From Desulfuromonadales bacterium (GTDB lineage: Bacteria > Desulfobacterota > JAENJC01): a DNA stretch of 60,155 bases. Position 1 is the stretch's first letter, and every line of letters starts with the position of its first letter. Positions 53,249-60,155 of this stretch are shown one piece after another. Under the pieces are notes generated by a model that was not told the origin of the DNA, made no database searches, and was given only the letters and a program-made list of their open reading frames with translations. The stretch is from assembly GCA_919902985.1 (NCBI GenBank), contig CAKKSC010000011.1, forward strand, positions 1 through 60,155. Direction: 5' to 3'. The position numbers were made by a program, and so were the translations under genes.

Positions 53249-53320
53249 AACTCCCCCCAGCCTACCCACGGGGCATAAACCCTCTTAAGATAAGAAGGGG
53301 TGACGCAGGCGGGGCGTTAT
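53249..53320 (+). repeat. family B repeat, copy 2
   Basis: The order AACTCCCCCCA, CCCTCTTAA, AAGGGGTG and AGGCGGGGCGTTAT matches the copy at 26259-26315 in reverse, with an added GC-rich insertion. It lies just after hppA. Confidence 0.7.
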
Positions 53321-53369
53321 GATAGAGTTAAATAGCGGACTGACGCGCCTGAATAAAATCGGGAGAGAG

Positions 53370-53416
53370 GGCCAGCAGTAAAACACTTAATGTGTTTCTG
53401 CTGGCCTTTTTTATTT
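53370..53416 (+). terminator. rho-independent terminator after hppA
   Basis: GGCCAGCAG pairs with CTGCTGGCC around an inner AAACAC/GTGTTT stem, and six T follow. It ends hppA transcription about 130 bases after the stop. Confidence 0.9.
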
Positions 53417-53435
53417 GGAGACGGAGGCAAAATCA

Positions 53436-54257
53436 ATGGCAAAAGTTACCATATTTTCGGACCTCGACGGAACGCTGCTCCACCCCAAGACCTATTCCTT
53501 TGAGGAAGCTAAATCGGCCATAAGGTTGATAAAAGAGACCAGTATTCCGCTTGTCCTCTGCTCCAGCAAGACGAGGGCTGAGATAGATGTTTACAGGAAG
53601 CGTCTTGGCAACAGTCATCCCTTCGTTTCTGAGAATGGCGGAGGAATATTTGTCCCAAAGGGTTATTTTAAGTCTGTAGGGTGGGCTGTGCCCACCATTT
53701 CTTATGATGAATATGAAACCATTGTCATAGGAAGTCCTTACCAGGAGATAAGAAAAACCTTCCTTGAATTAAAACTGGAATTAAATGCAAAGGTAATAGG
53801 TTTCGGCGACATGACCGCAAGAGAAATTGCAGCCCTGTCTGGCCTTATAGAAGAAGAGGCAACGCTCGCAAAGCAGAGGGAGTTCGGGGAACCATTTATA
53901 TTTGAAAGAGAAACCGACGAAAGATTTCTAAAGGCCATAGAAGAAAAGGGCCTTCACTGGACGCAAGGCCGATTTTTTCACATCATGGGGAACAATGACA
54001 AAGGAAAGGCCGTAAAGATATTGAAGCATCTTTATGAAAAGGCATTCAGAGAGATCGTCACAATAGGTCTCGGCGACGGGTTCAACGACCTGCCTATGTT
54101 GAAGGAAGTTGACCATCCGGTGCTCATCCCAAAAGAAGACGGTAGCTACGATACAAGAGTGGAGCTTCCAAATTTAACCAAAGCGAAGAGGATAGGGCCT
54201 TCAGGGTGGGATGAGGAGGTGCTTCTCGCCATAAAAGAGTTGACAACTTCCCGATAG
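53436..54257 (+). CDS. mannosyl-3-phosphoglycerate phosphatase-like HAD hydrolase
   Basis: This 273-residue HAD phosphatase begins with the nucleophile motif FSDLDGTLL, has the lysine in GNNDKGKAV and the metal aspartates in GLGDGFNDLPML. This matches the MpgP/YedP family that removes phosphate from mannosyl-3-phosphoglycerate to give the compatible solute mannosylglycerate. No synthase gene is adjacent. ATG 53436 fits the family start and follows GGAGG. Residues about 82-88 (VGWAVPT) are encoded by a family C palindrome inserted in frame. Confidence 0.85.
   Translation: MAKVTIFSDLDGTLLHPKTYSFEEAKSAIRLIKETSIPLVLCSSKTRAEIDVYRKRLGNSHPFVSENGGGIFVPKGYFKSVGWAVPTISYDEYETIVIGSPYQEIRKTFLELKLELNAKVIGFGDMTAREIAALSGLIEEEATLAKQREFGEPFIFERETDERFLKAIEEKGLHWTQGRFFHIMGNNDKGKAVKILKHLYEKAFREIVTIGLGDGFNDLPMLKEVDHPVLIPKEDGSYDTRVELPNLTKAKRIGPSGWDEEVLLAIKELTTSR
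53676..53696 (+). repeat. family C palindrome inside the mpgP-like coding sequence
   Basis: GTAGGGTGGGC followed by TGTGCCCACC forms a GGTGGGC/GCCCACC hairpin. It differs by one base from the copy at 37823-37843. It is read in frame and supplies VGWAVPT. Confidence 0.8.
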
Positions 54258-54264
54258 TGGCAAT

Positions 54265-54684
54265 ATGATAAGAACAATGAAAAGAAGACATCGCATAGGT
54301 TCCTTGCTTTTCTCTATCTGCTTCTTTGTCTATGCAGTATCCCCCCTTTCAGCCATATACCAACAGAGGGAGGTTATAGGGCAAACAACTTCCGCAGTTA
54401 ACGGCATAAGGCTGCTTGTTGTGGAACTCTTGCTTTCCCCTCTGACCCAAGGAGATGAAACTGATGAGAGCCCCTCCCGTGTCATGCTCAGAAAAAAACG
54501 GGCAACACTTTCCTCAGAAAAGTTAAAAATCTCAAAAAGACAAATAAAAAAAGTCATTGCATCAAACCATATCGTTTCATCTGAAACCGAAACCACATAC
54601 TTTGCGATAATAACTGAACATGACACCCCTCTTCGTGAGTGGGTCGTGCTGTTACATTCCGGCCTTTCCCCACCCTTAATTTAA
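54265..54684 (+). CDS. hypothetical secreted or membrane-anchored protein
   Basis: The 139 residues have an N-terminal hydrophobic signal-like segment (about 12-30) and then a basic, Ser/Thr/Lys-rich body ending HSGLSPPLI. I do not recognise a family. It starts 7 bases after the phosphatase gene, which suggests cotranscription; the ribosome site is weak. The 160 bases after it hold no convincing gene. Confidence 0.55.
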   Translation: MIRTMKRRHRIGSLLFSICFFVYAVSPLSAIYQQREVIGQTTSAVNGIRLLVVELLLSPLTQGDETDESPSRVMLRKKRATLSSEKLKISKRQIKKVIASNHIVSSETETTYFAIITEHDTPLREWVVLLHSGLSPPLI

Positions 54685-54848
54685 CTCTTCTCCAAGAAAC
54701 CCCGCGTTTTATCAGGTGCGAAGAAGTCACAACTCAAACCCTGCAAACTTGGCTCTATCTCAAGCCTATAATCAGGTTGCTGGCTGACATTGCGTATTTG
54801 GGATTTTTTATATTTCTAATAAACTAACCTATATTTACGGAGGCAATA

Positions 54849-55460
54849 ATGAAGATATTTTCAGGTATAGCTTTAATTTTAATGGTCATGGTAGTACTTG
54901 TAGGGTGTCCTAAAAAACAGACAATAGTGAGTGAAGAAGCAAAGGCCCCTGCTGTAAATTTGGAAGGGGATGCCAAGGCAGAGGCCGAAGCAAAAGCAAA
55001 AAAAGAAGCTGAGGAGAAGATAAAAGCTGAAGCAGAGGCAAAGGTTGAGGCGGAAGCCAGGGCAAAGGCCGAAGCGGCTGCAAAAGCTGAAATAGCGGCA
55101 AAGGAAGCCTTGCGGTTCGAAGACATTCATTTTGACTTTGACATGTATGAAATCAAGGGAAGCGATAAAGAGATATTAAGCGACTTGGCCGACTGGCTTT
55201 TAAAGAACAAAAACGCTAACTTCCTATTAGAAGGTCATGCCGATGACAGGGGAAATAGCGCATACAACCTGGCCCTTGGAGAGAGGAGGGCTCAAAGCGC
55301 CAAAGATTATCTGGTGGCTCTCGGGGTCAGCGCTGCGAGGATCTCCACCACCAGTTATGGACAGGAAAAACCTGTTTGCAGCGAGCCCAGCGAAGACTGC
55401 TGGTGGAAGAACAGAAGGGTCCATTTCAATATAAGGAGTGCAGGGGTAACAGGACGGTAA
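54849..55460 (+). CDS. Pal-type OmpA-domain lipoprotein
   Basis: This 203-residue lipoprotein has the lipobox LVGC (Cys20), an Ala/Glu/Lys-rich helical stretch (about 40-95) that is probably a coiled-coil spacer, and a C-terminal OmpA-like peptidoglycan-binding domain with VLLEGHADDRG-like FLLEGHADDRG and the arginine-bearing NRRVHF. The helical insert makes it longer than ordinary Pal. GGAGG precedes the ATG. No tolB is adjacent. Confidence 0.9.
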   Translation: MKIFSGIALILMVMVVLVGCPKKQTIVSEEAKAPAVNLEGDAKAEAEAKAKKEAEEKIKAEAEAKVEAEARAKAEAAAKAEIAAKEALRFEDIHFDFDMYEIKGSDKEILSDLADWLLKNKNANFLLEGHADDRGNSAYNLALGERRAQSAKDYLVALGVSAARISTTSYGQEKPVCSEPSEDCWWKNRRVHFNIRSAGVTGR

Positions 55461-55490
55461 AAGTATTTTCAGGGCAAGGGGCGAATAGAC

Positions 55491-56759
55491 ATGAAAAAGT
55501 CGTTTCTGTTTCTATATGCTGCGCCCTTACTGGCGGCATTTATTGCCTTTACAGGCAATTTTAAGACCTCTGAAGAGAGAAAGCCGGAGGAGATTCTAAA
55601 ACCAGTTGAGAGACTCAGTAAGCAGTACAGGGAGATCGCAGGCACTGTTAAGCAAGGCGAGACGCTCCACCATATATTCAGACGGTACGGTCTTGATATC
55701 CGGGATCTATTTCTAATGAGCGAGGCCTCTGCAAATTTTCACAAACTGGGGAACATATCTGCAAACCGGCCTTATAAACTCATAATAGATCAACAGAACC
55801 AGGTCCAGTCTTTCAGTTACAACATCAGTGACGGCCTTTGCTTGAACGTAAACAGGAAGGAAGACTGTTTTACTGCCAAAACGTCCGAAGTTGAATATGA
55901 AAGAAGAACAGGCCAGATGGGTGGCGTAATAAATGACAACCTTATTTCGTCTATAGGTAACGGCAGGGAAAGACTTTCACTGGCACTCAATCTGTCAGAC
56001 ATATTCGCATGGGATATAGACTTCACAACGGACCTTAGAAGAGGTGACACATTTAAGATCATAGTCGAGGAGCTTTACCAGGACAACAAGTTCAAGAAAT
56101 ACGGGAAGATAATCGCTGCTGAATTTATGAATGACGGGAAAAGCTATCAGGCATACAGGTTTGAGCATAACGGCAAGGCCGGATATTACGATAATGAGGG
56201 GAACTCGCTAAAGAGGGCATTTTTAAAGGCGCCCCTTAGCTTCAGACGGGTGAGCTCCGGTTTCTCCAGTGGGCGTTTTCACCCGGTACTGAAGAGATAC
56301 AGGCCGCACCACGGTATTGACTATGCTGCGCCTGCGGGCACGCCTGTGTCGGCAGTAGGCGATGGAACAGTGGCCTTTTCAGGCTACAAAGGGGACTACG
56401 GCAAACTTGTGACAATCAGGCACCCTAACGGTTACAAGACTTACTACGGCCATCTGTCAAGGATCGGGAAAGGGATAGCCCCCGGCGTCAAAGTTGCCCA
56501 AGAGGAGGTGATCGGGTATGTCGGAGCCACAGGGCTTGCAACAGGCCCTCACCTTCATTACGAGATGAGGGTTAATGAAGCGCCATTCAACCCGCTGCGG
56601 CTTAAACTTCCCAATGGGGAGCCGATACCCATGGCATTGATAGCCCGGTTTGAAGAAGTCAGGAATCAAATGGTTGACAGGCTTGCGTCAATCAGTCGAT
56701 CAGAAGTTGTAGCTACAAGCAGTCCTGTAAATAAAAAGGAGGCGCCGGGAGATGTTTGA
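55491..56759 (+). CDS. M23-family (LytM) peptidase
   Basis: This 422-residue cell-wall endopeptidase has an N-terminal membrane anchor or signal, a LysM-like or OapA-like segment (about 45-130) and a C-terminal M23 domain with the zinc ligands in HHGIDYAAP and in GPHLHYEM. The motif layout is intact, so it should be active in cutting peptidoglycan cross-links. Its stop overlaps the MscS start by 8 bases. Confidence 0.93.
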   Translation: MKKSFLFLYAAPLLAAFIAFTGNFKTSEERKPEEILKPVERLSKQYREIAGTVKQGETLHHIFRRYGLDIRDLFLMSEASANFHKLGNISANRPYKLIIDQQNQVQSFSYNISDGLCLNVNRKEDCFTAKTSEVEYERRTGQMGGVINDNLISSIGNGRERLSLALNLSDIFAWDIDFTTDLRRGDTFKIIVEELYQDNKFKKYGKIIAAEFMNDGKSYQAYRFEHNGKAGYYDNEGNSLKRAFLKAPLSFRRVSSGFSSGRFHPVLKRYRPHHGIDYAAPAGTPVSAVGDGTVAFSGYKGDYGKLVTIRHPNGYKTYYGHLSRIGKGIAPGVKVAQEEVIGYVGATGLATGPHLHYEMRVNEAPFNPLRLKLPNGEPIPMALIARFEEVRNQMVDRLASISRSEVVATSSPVNKKEAPGDV

Positions 56760-57792
56760 TCCCAGGGCAATCATCATCCCGTTGATAACCCTGCTTATCT
56801 CAACAGGCCTGCTGTTTCTGGCAAGAGGCATCGTTATAAGGTTCCTCCATAAGTGGGCAAAGAAAACGGAGAGCAAGATAGACGACATTGTCATCGCATC
56901 CATAAAGACGCCCTCTGTTTACTGGATATTGGCGATAGGGCTTTATATAAGCATCGGGACATCTGAACTCCCGGAAAAGTATACGTTCTATCTGACAAAG
57001 ACCCTCCATGTCCTCATCATACTCTCCGTAACAATGGTGGCTGCAAACCTGACAGGGAAGGTCTTCAGACATTATGTTGAAAGTACAGAGATCCCGCTCC
57101 CCACAACGGGGCTTGCTCATGGCCTGATAAAAGGTATAGTCCTGGCTGTCGGCTTCCTTATAATACTCGGCAGCCTTGGGATTTCCATAACGCCTCTCAT
57201 AACGGCCCTCGGAGTCGGAGGTCTTGCAGTTGCCCTTGCGCTTCAGGACACCCTGTCGAACCTCTTTGCAGGGATACACATACTTGTGGAAAAACCTTTA
57301 AGGATAGGCGATTTTATAAAGCTGGAGACGGAGCAGGAAGGGTATGTAGAGGACATAGGATGGCGCACCACAAAGGTCAGGATGCTTCCGAACAATATGG
57401 TCATCATACCCAACAGCAGGCTTTCCCAGAGCATCCTGACGAACTACTGCCTCCCTGAAAAGAGGATGTCCCTCCTGATTCCGATAGGGGTCAGCTACTC
57501 ATCCGACCCGGAAAAAGTGGAAAGAATACTGGTTGAAGAAGCAAAAAAGGGAGCGGGTGATATCCCAGGCCTTCTGGCGGAGCCTGGTCCTTTTGTAAGG
57601 TTCATCCCCGGCTTCGGAGATAGTTCCCTCGATTTCACCCTTATATGCCAGGTAAGGGAGTTTGTCGACCAGTACCTTGCCCAGCACGAACTGAGGAAGA
57701 GGATATTCAAGAGGTTCAATGAAGAGGGGATAGAGATACCGTTCCCCCACCGCACCGTCTATCTGAGGGAGGAAAAGGATTGGAAGAAATAA
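56752..57792 (+). CDS. MscS-type mechanosensitive channel
   Basis: This 346-residue channel has several N-terminal membrane helices and the pore-lining helix with LITALGVGGLAVALALQDT. A beta domain follows, with FIKLETEQEGYVEDIGWRTT and RMLPNNMVIIPNS, then the C-terminal alpha/beta domain. It would release solutes on osmotic down-shock, consistent with the neighbouring mannosylglycerate and trehalose genes. The ATG overlaps the M23 gene end, and GGAG precedes it. Confidence 0.94.
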   Translation: MFDPRAIIIPLITLLISTGLLFLARGIVIRFLHKWAKKTESKIDDIVIASIKTPSVYWILAIGLYISIGTSELPEKYTFYLTKTLHVLIILSVTMVAANLTGKVFRHYVESTEIPLPTTGLAHGLIKGIVLAVGFLIILGSLGISITPLITALGVGGLAVALALQDTLSNLFAGIHILVEKPLRIGDFIKLETEQEGYVEDIGWRTTKVRMLPNNMVIIPNSRLSQSILTNYCLPEKRMSLLIPIGVSYSSDPEKVERILVEEAKKGAGDIPGLLAEPGPFVRFIPGFGDSSLDFTLICQVREFVDQYLAQHELRKRIFKRFNEEGIEIPFPHRTVYLREEKDWKK

Positions 57793-58442
57793 GGCCCTTT
57801 GAATTCAAGCAGTGTGTGAACCTCATTAAATCCACCGGAATGAGGGCAAGAACCTTGAGAGAACTTAGGGAAAGGACCGCCGTCGTAAGCAGTGAATCCA
57901 TATTCCACCATACATACCAGTACTTTTTGAAAGGGCACGCCCTTGAGTACACTAATGACTTTGCCCATTGGGCCGGAGAAAGCCTTGAAGAGCGGGCTCT
58001 GTCGGAGCACCTTTCCAATGTCGACCCCTATGCCTTTAAAAATATAGAAGACCTGAGAATGGAGTTGCTTAACGTCATAGACGGCTATCTTAAAAACTTT
58101 CCGGAACCGAGAGAGGCAATGCCTGGAGACGAATTCTACTTCAACGAAACAGTAACCTTGACATCCCCTCTGGGGATAAAGGCCAAAAACCTGGCAGAAT
58201 TTTTAATAGCAATAAAGTACGTTGATGCGGCAGCCATATATTACCACTTCTATGAGGCAAGGGTCAGGCTCGGAGTCGATGACTTTTCAAAATGGCTTGA
58301 GGATTCACTGGACAAAAAAGAAGTGGCTGAAAGGATAAGGGGGATAGACCCTTTCATGCACAGCATAGAAGAGATAAGGAAACACATATATGAAAGTATC
58401 GAGGAAGAGGTAAGGACGGAGATGGAGGCCGTGGGACTGTGA
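57780..58442 (+). CDS. DUF5752 family protein
   Basis: This 220-residue soluble helical protein contains SIFHHTYQYFLKGHALEYTN and a second half of similar pattern (AAIYYHFYEARVRLGVDDFS), suggesting an internal duplication. It matches DUF5752, a family of unknown function usually next to trehalose genes. The start is TTG at 57780, inside the end of the MscS gene. Its TGA overlaps the GTG start of treT. Confidence 0.8.
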   Translation: MEEIRPFEFKQCVNLIKSTGMRARTLRELRERTAVVSSESIFHHTYQYFLKGHALEYTNDFAHWAGESLEERALSEHLSNVDPYAFKNIEDLRMELLNVIDGYLKNFPEPREAMPGDEFYFNETVTLTSPLGIKAKNLAEFLIAIKYVDAAAIYYHFYEARVRLGVDDFSKWLEDSLDKKEVAERIRGIDPFMHSIEEIRKHIYESIEEEVRTEMEAVGL

Positions 58443-59647
58443 TCAGTCAATATTCAGGCATATCCCCAAAGGGGGATCTGATACTTCTGGAAAGGCTCGG
58501 AGAGAAACTGAAGGGTAAATCCTTCCTGCACATAAACTCGACCCGCGCAGGCGGAGGGGTGGCCGAGATTCTCCAGAGGATGATCCCTATACTTGTTGAG
58601 CTTGGCATCGACGCCAGGTGGGAGGTCATAGAGGGGGACGAGAGGTTCTTCGATTTAACTAAGAAGATCCATAACGCCGTCCAGGGGAATTCCGAGAAGA
58701 TTACCGAAGATATGTGGAGACACCACTATGAAATCAACAAAAAGAATGCTGAGAGAATCAATCTCGATGCAGACGCAGTTCTAATACACGACCCTCAGCC
58801 CTCACCACTCATTGAATTCAGGAAGACGGGCAGGTGGATATGGCGATGCCATATAGACGTGTCGCATCCGGTAAAAGAGGTATGCGATTATCTGCTGCGT
58901 TATTGCCAGAGATATGAAGCGGCCGTCTTTTCCGTAGCAAAGTTCGCAAGGGCGATGGGGGTAGACGAGTTCATCATCCCTCCCTCCATAGACCCTGTAA
59001 GCGAGAAAAACAGGGCGATGTCCCCTGACGAGATAAATAAGACACTGGACAGGTTTCAGATACCTGCTGACAGACCGATGCTCCTCCAGGTCTCCCGTTT
59101 CGACAGGTTCAAGGACCCCATAGGGGTGATAAAGGCGCACAGGATGGTCAAAAAATATAACGACTGCATCCTGGTCCTTGCCGGGAGCCCGGCAACGGAC
59201 GATCCTGAGGGGGAGGCGGTACTGAAAGAGGTACGGGAATTTGCGGCTGACGACCCCGATATACATATATTGCTGCTCCCTCCTTTCAGCGACAGGGACA
59301 TAAACGCCCTTCAGCGGGCAGCCACGATTGTTATTCAGAAATCGCTCAAGGAGGGGTTCGGCCTCACTGTATCAGAGGCGATGTGGAAGGGGAAACCGGT
59401 GATAGGCGGAGCGGCAGGAGGGATCCCCCTCCAGATAATCCACGGGGTCACAGGATTTCTTGTCCATTCCGTAGAGGGGTTGGCCTTCAGGATCAGGCAG
59501 TTTCTCAACAACCCGGAGATGGTTCAGAGAATGGGGGAAAACGGCAGAGAGCATGTGAGGAACAATTTTCTCATAACAAGGCAGATAAGGGACTATCTGT
59601 CGGTATGGTATTACCTGGAAAACAAGGGAGCTCTTATCGAACTATAA
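58439..59647 (+). CDS. treT: trehalose synthase, glycosyltransferring (TreT)
   Basis: This 402-residue GT4 glycosyltransferase joins glucose to a nucleotide-glucose donor to make trehalose. The N-terminal acceptor domain has STRAGGGVAEIL and the segment RCHIDVSHP; the C-terminal donor domain has LLQVSRFDRFKDP and the motif SLKEGFGLTVSEAMWKGKP. The start is GTG at 58439, coupled to the DUF5752 stop. Trehalose is an osmolyte, which fits MscS and the upstream phosphatase. Confidence 0.9.
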   Translation: MISQYSGISPKGDLILLERLGEKLKGKSFLHINSTRAGGGVAEILQRMIPILVELGIDARWEVIEGDERFFDLTKKIHNAVQGNSEKITEDMWRHHYEINKKNAERINLDADAVLIHDPQPSPLIEFRKTGRWIWRCHIDVSHPVKEVCDYLLRYCQRYEAAVFSVAKFARAMGVDEFIIPPSIDPVSEKNRAMSPDEINKTLDRFQIPADRPMLLQVSRFDRFKDPIGVIKAHRMVKKYNDCILVLAGSPATDDPEGEAVLKEVREFAADDPDIHILLLPPFSDRDINALQRAATIVIQKSLKEGFGLTVSEAMWKGKPVIGGAAGGIPLQIIHGVTGFLVHSVEGLAFRIRQFLNNPEMVQRMGENGREHVRNNFLITRQIRDYLSVWYYLENKGALIEL

Positions 59648-59659
59648 ACGGAGGTAATG

Positions 59660-60124
59660 ATGAATAGATTTTTTGCGATGGGCCTGGTCTTTGCGGTATT
59701 TGCCGTAAATCCTGCTCATGCCGTTTGCGTGAGCGTGTCTAAGGCGAATGTCAGAACCGGCCCAGGTACATGGTATCAAAAACTCTGGGATGTTTATAAG
59801 TACACTCCTTTACAAAAGATAGGTGTCTCCGTGTCCGGAGACTGGTATGCAGTGCGGGATGTTGACGGAGACGTGGTCTGGATTGATAAAAAACTTGTAA
59901 CCGACAAGTTTCGCTGTACCGTTGTAAAAAGCAATAAAGTCACTGTGAGGAAAGGGCCGGGTACTTCTAAGTCGCTGAGTTCGTTGTCTCCAGCCGTTCA
60001 TTATGATTCTTTCAAGATCATGGGGAAAAGGGGAGAGTGGGTCAAGGTGAAGGATGAGAAAGGGGATACAGGCTGGATAGATAAGAGTTATTTATGGATA
60101 GGTAGAGTAAACTGCGTTGTGTGA
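59660..60124 (+). CDS. secreted protein with two SH3-like domains
   Basis: This 154-residue protein has a signal peptide (about 1-22) and two bacterial SH3 domains: SKANVRTGPGTWYQKLW to VWIDKKLV, and NKVTVRKGPGT to GWIDKSYLW. Such proteins bind cell-wall peptides. The second of two adjacent ATGs (59660) sits five bases after GGAGG and is preferred over 59657. It is downstream of treT by 12 bases and may be in the same operon. Confidence 0.88.
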   Translation: MNRFFAMGLVFAVFAVNPAHAVCVSVSKANVRTGPGTWYQKLWDVYKYTPLQKIGVSVSGDWYAVRDVDGDVVWIDKKLVTDKFRCTVVKSNKVTVRKGPGTSKSLSSLSPAVHYDSFKIMGKRGEWVKVKDEKGDTGWIDKSYLWIGRVNCVV

Positions 60125-60155
60125 ATTTTTAGGGCTGTAAAAAGGGTGTACCTCC

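Noticed and set aside
54639-54827. 62-residue plus-strand frame after the hypothetical gene
   Set aside because: It has a GTG start inside the previous gene, no ribosome site and no family features, although its end is hydrophobic.
1-60155. tRNA, rRNA, CRISPR arrays, complete insertion sequences
   Set aside because: I looked through the gaps on both strands and saw no cloverleaf, rRNA segment, spaced repeats or transposase gene.

Overview
The window comes from a Gram-negative bacterium. It has lipid A genes (lpxA, lpxD, fabZ), the outer-membrane machinery bamA and ompH, a Pal-type lipoprotein, c-type cytochromes and a copper-containing terminal oxidoreductase. Arginine is mostly written AGG/AGA, and genes are packed into short operons with 1-4 base overlaps. 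The mix of lpx/bam operon, K+-type pyrophosphatase, TreT and DUF5752 would fit a Nitrospirota or deltaproteobacterium-like organism. That placement is inference; there is no rRNA or tRNA here to test it.

Layout. 0-5.4 kb (minus): a hydrolase, an Lnb/DUF4105 envelope protein with a DUF3015 protein, then rpiB-glyA. 5.6-10.4 kb (plus): a protoglobin-PsiE fusion, a respiratory operon (small membrane protein, CuA subunit II, catalytic subunit I, 42-residue membrane peptide) and a SCO-type copper protein. The catalytic subunit lacks the active-site tyrosine of oxygen reductases. 10.4-12.2 kb: accessory island with a BrnT-type toxin-antitoxin pair, a regulator fragment and an integron-like gene cassette with its own promoter and an attC-like site. 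12.2-15.4 kb: DUF58 and transglutaminase genes, the second running into a potassium-transporter remnant. 15.4-20 kb (minus): MBL hydrolase, arfB, a frameshifted FG-GAP protein, fragments of arfB and of an antidote gene, a GIY-YIG protein and a VapBC pair. 20-27.4 kb: JAB-DinG helicase, rtcA, cyclophilin, MacB-like permease, DUF1858 protein and a DksA-type protein with a histone-H1-like repeat tail. 27.5-30.1 kb: clpB.

30.1-38.7 kb (minus): phosphodiesterase, GnnA-like oxidoreductase, lpxA, fabZ, lpxD, ompH, bamA, a FecR-domain protein and era. This is a lipid A and outer-membrane assembly block. 38.7-39.2 kb holds restriction-modification debris. 39.3-46.1 kb (plus): a binding protein, a LysM protein and dprA-smg-topA, where topA looks foreign. 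46-53.2 kb: methyltransferase, small unknowns, mutS, a cytochrome c and hppA. 53.4-60.1 kb (plus): an osmoadaptation and envelope block with mannosylphosphoglycerate phosphatase, Pal, an M23 peptidase, MscS, DUF5752, trehalose synthase TreT and an SH3 protein.

Two features stand out. The 5.6-10.4 kb cluster reads as a haem sensor next to a tyrosine-less, CuA-bearing haem-copper enzyme, which is a candidate nitric oxide reductase. The window also carries at least four families of short palindromic repeats at gene ends. One copy is read in frame inside mpgP, one supplies the stop codon of era, and one supplies the C-terminus of a phosphodiesterase. Two genes, brnT and era, appear to have no ATG, GTG or TTG start.
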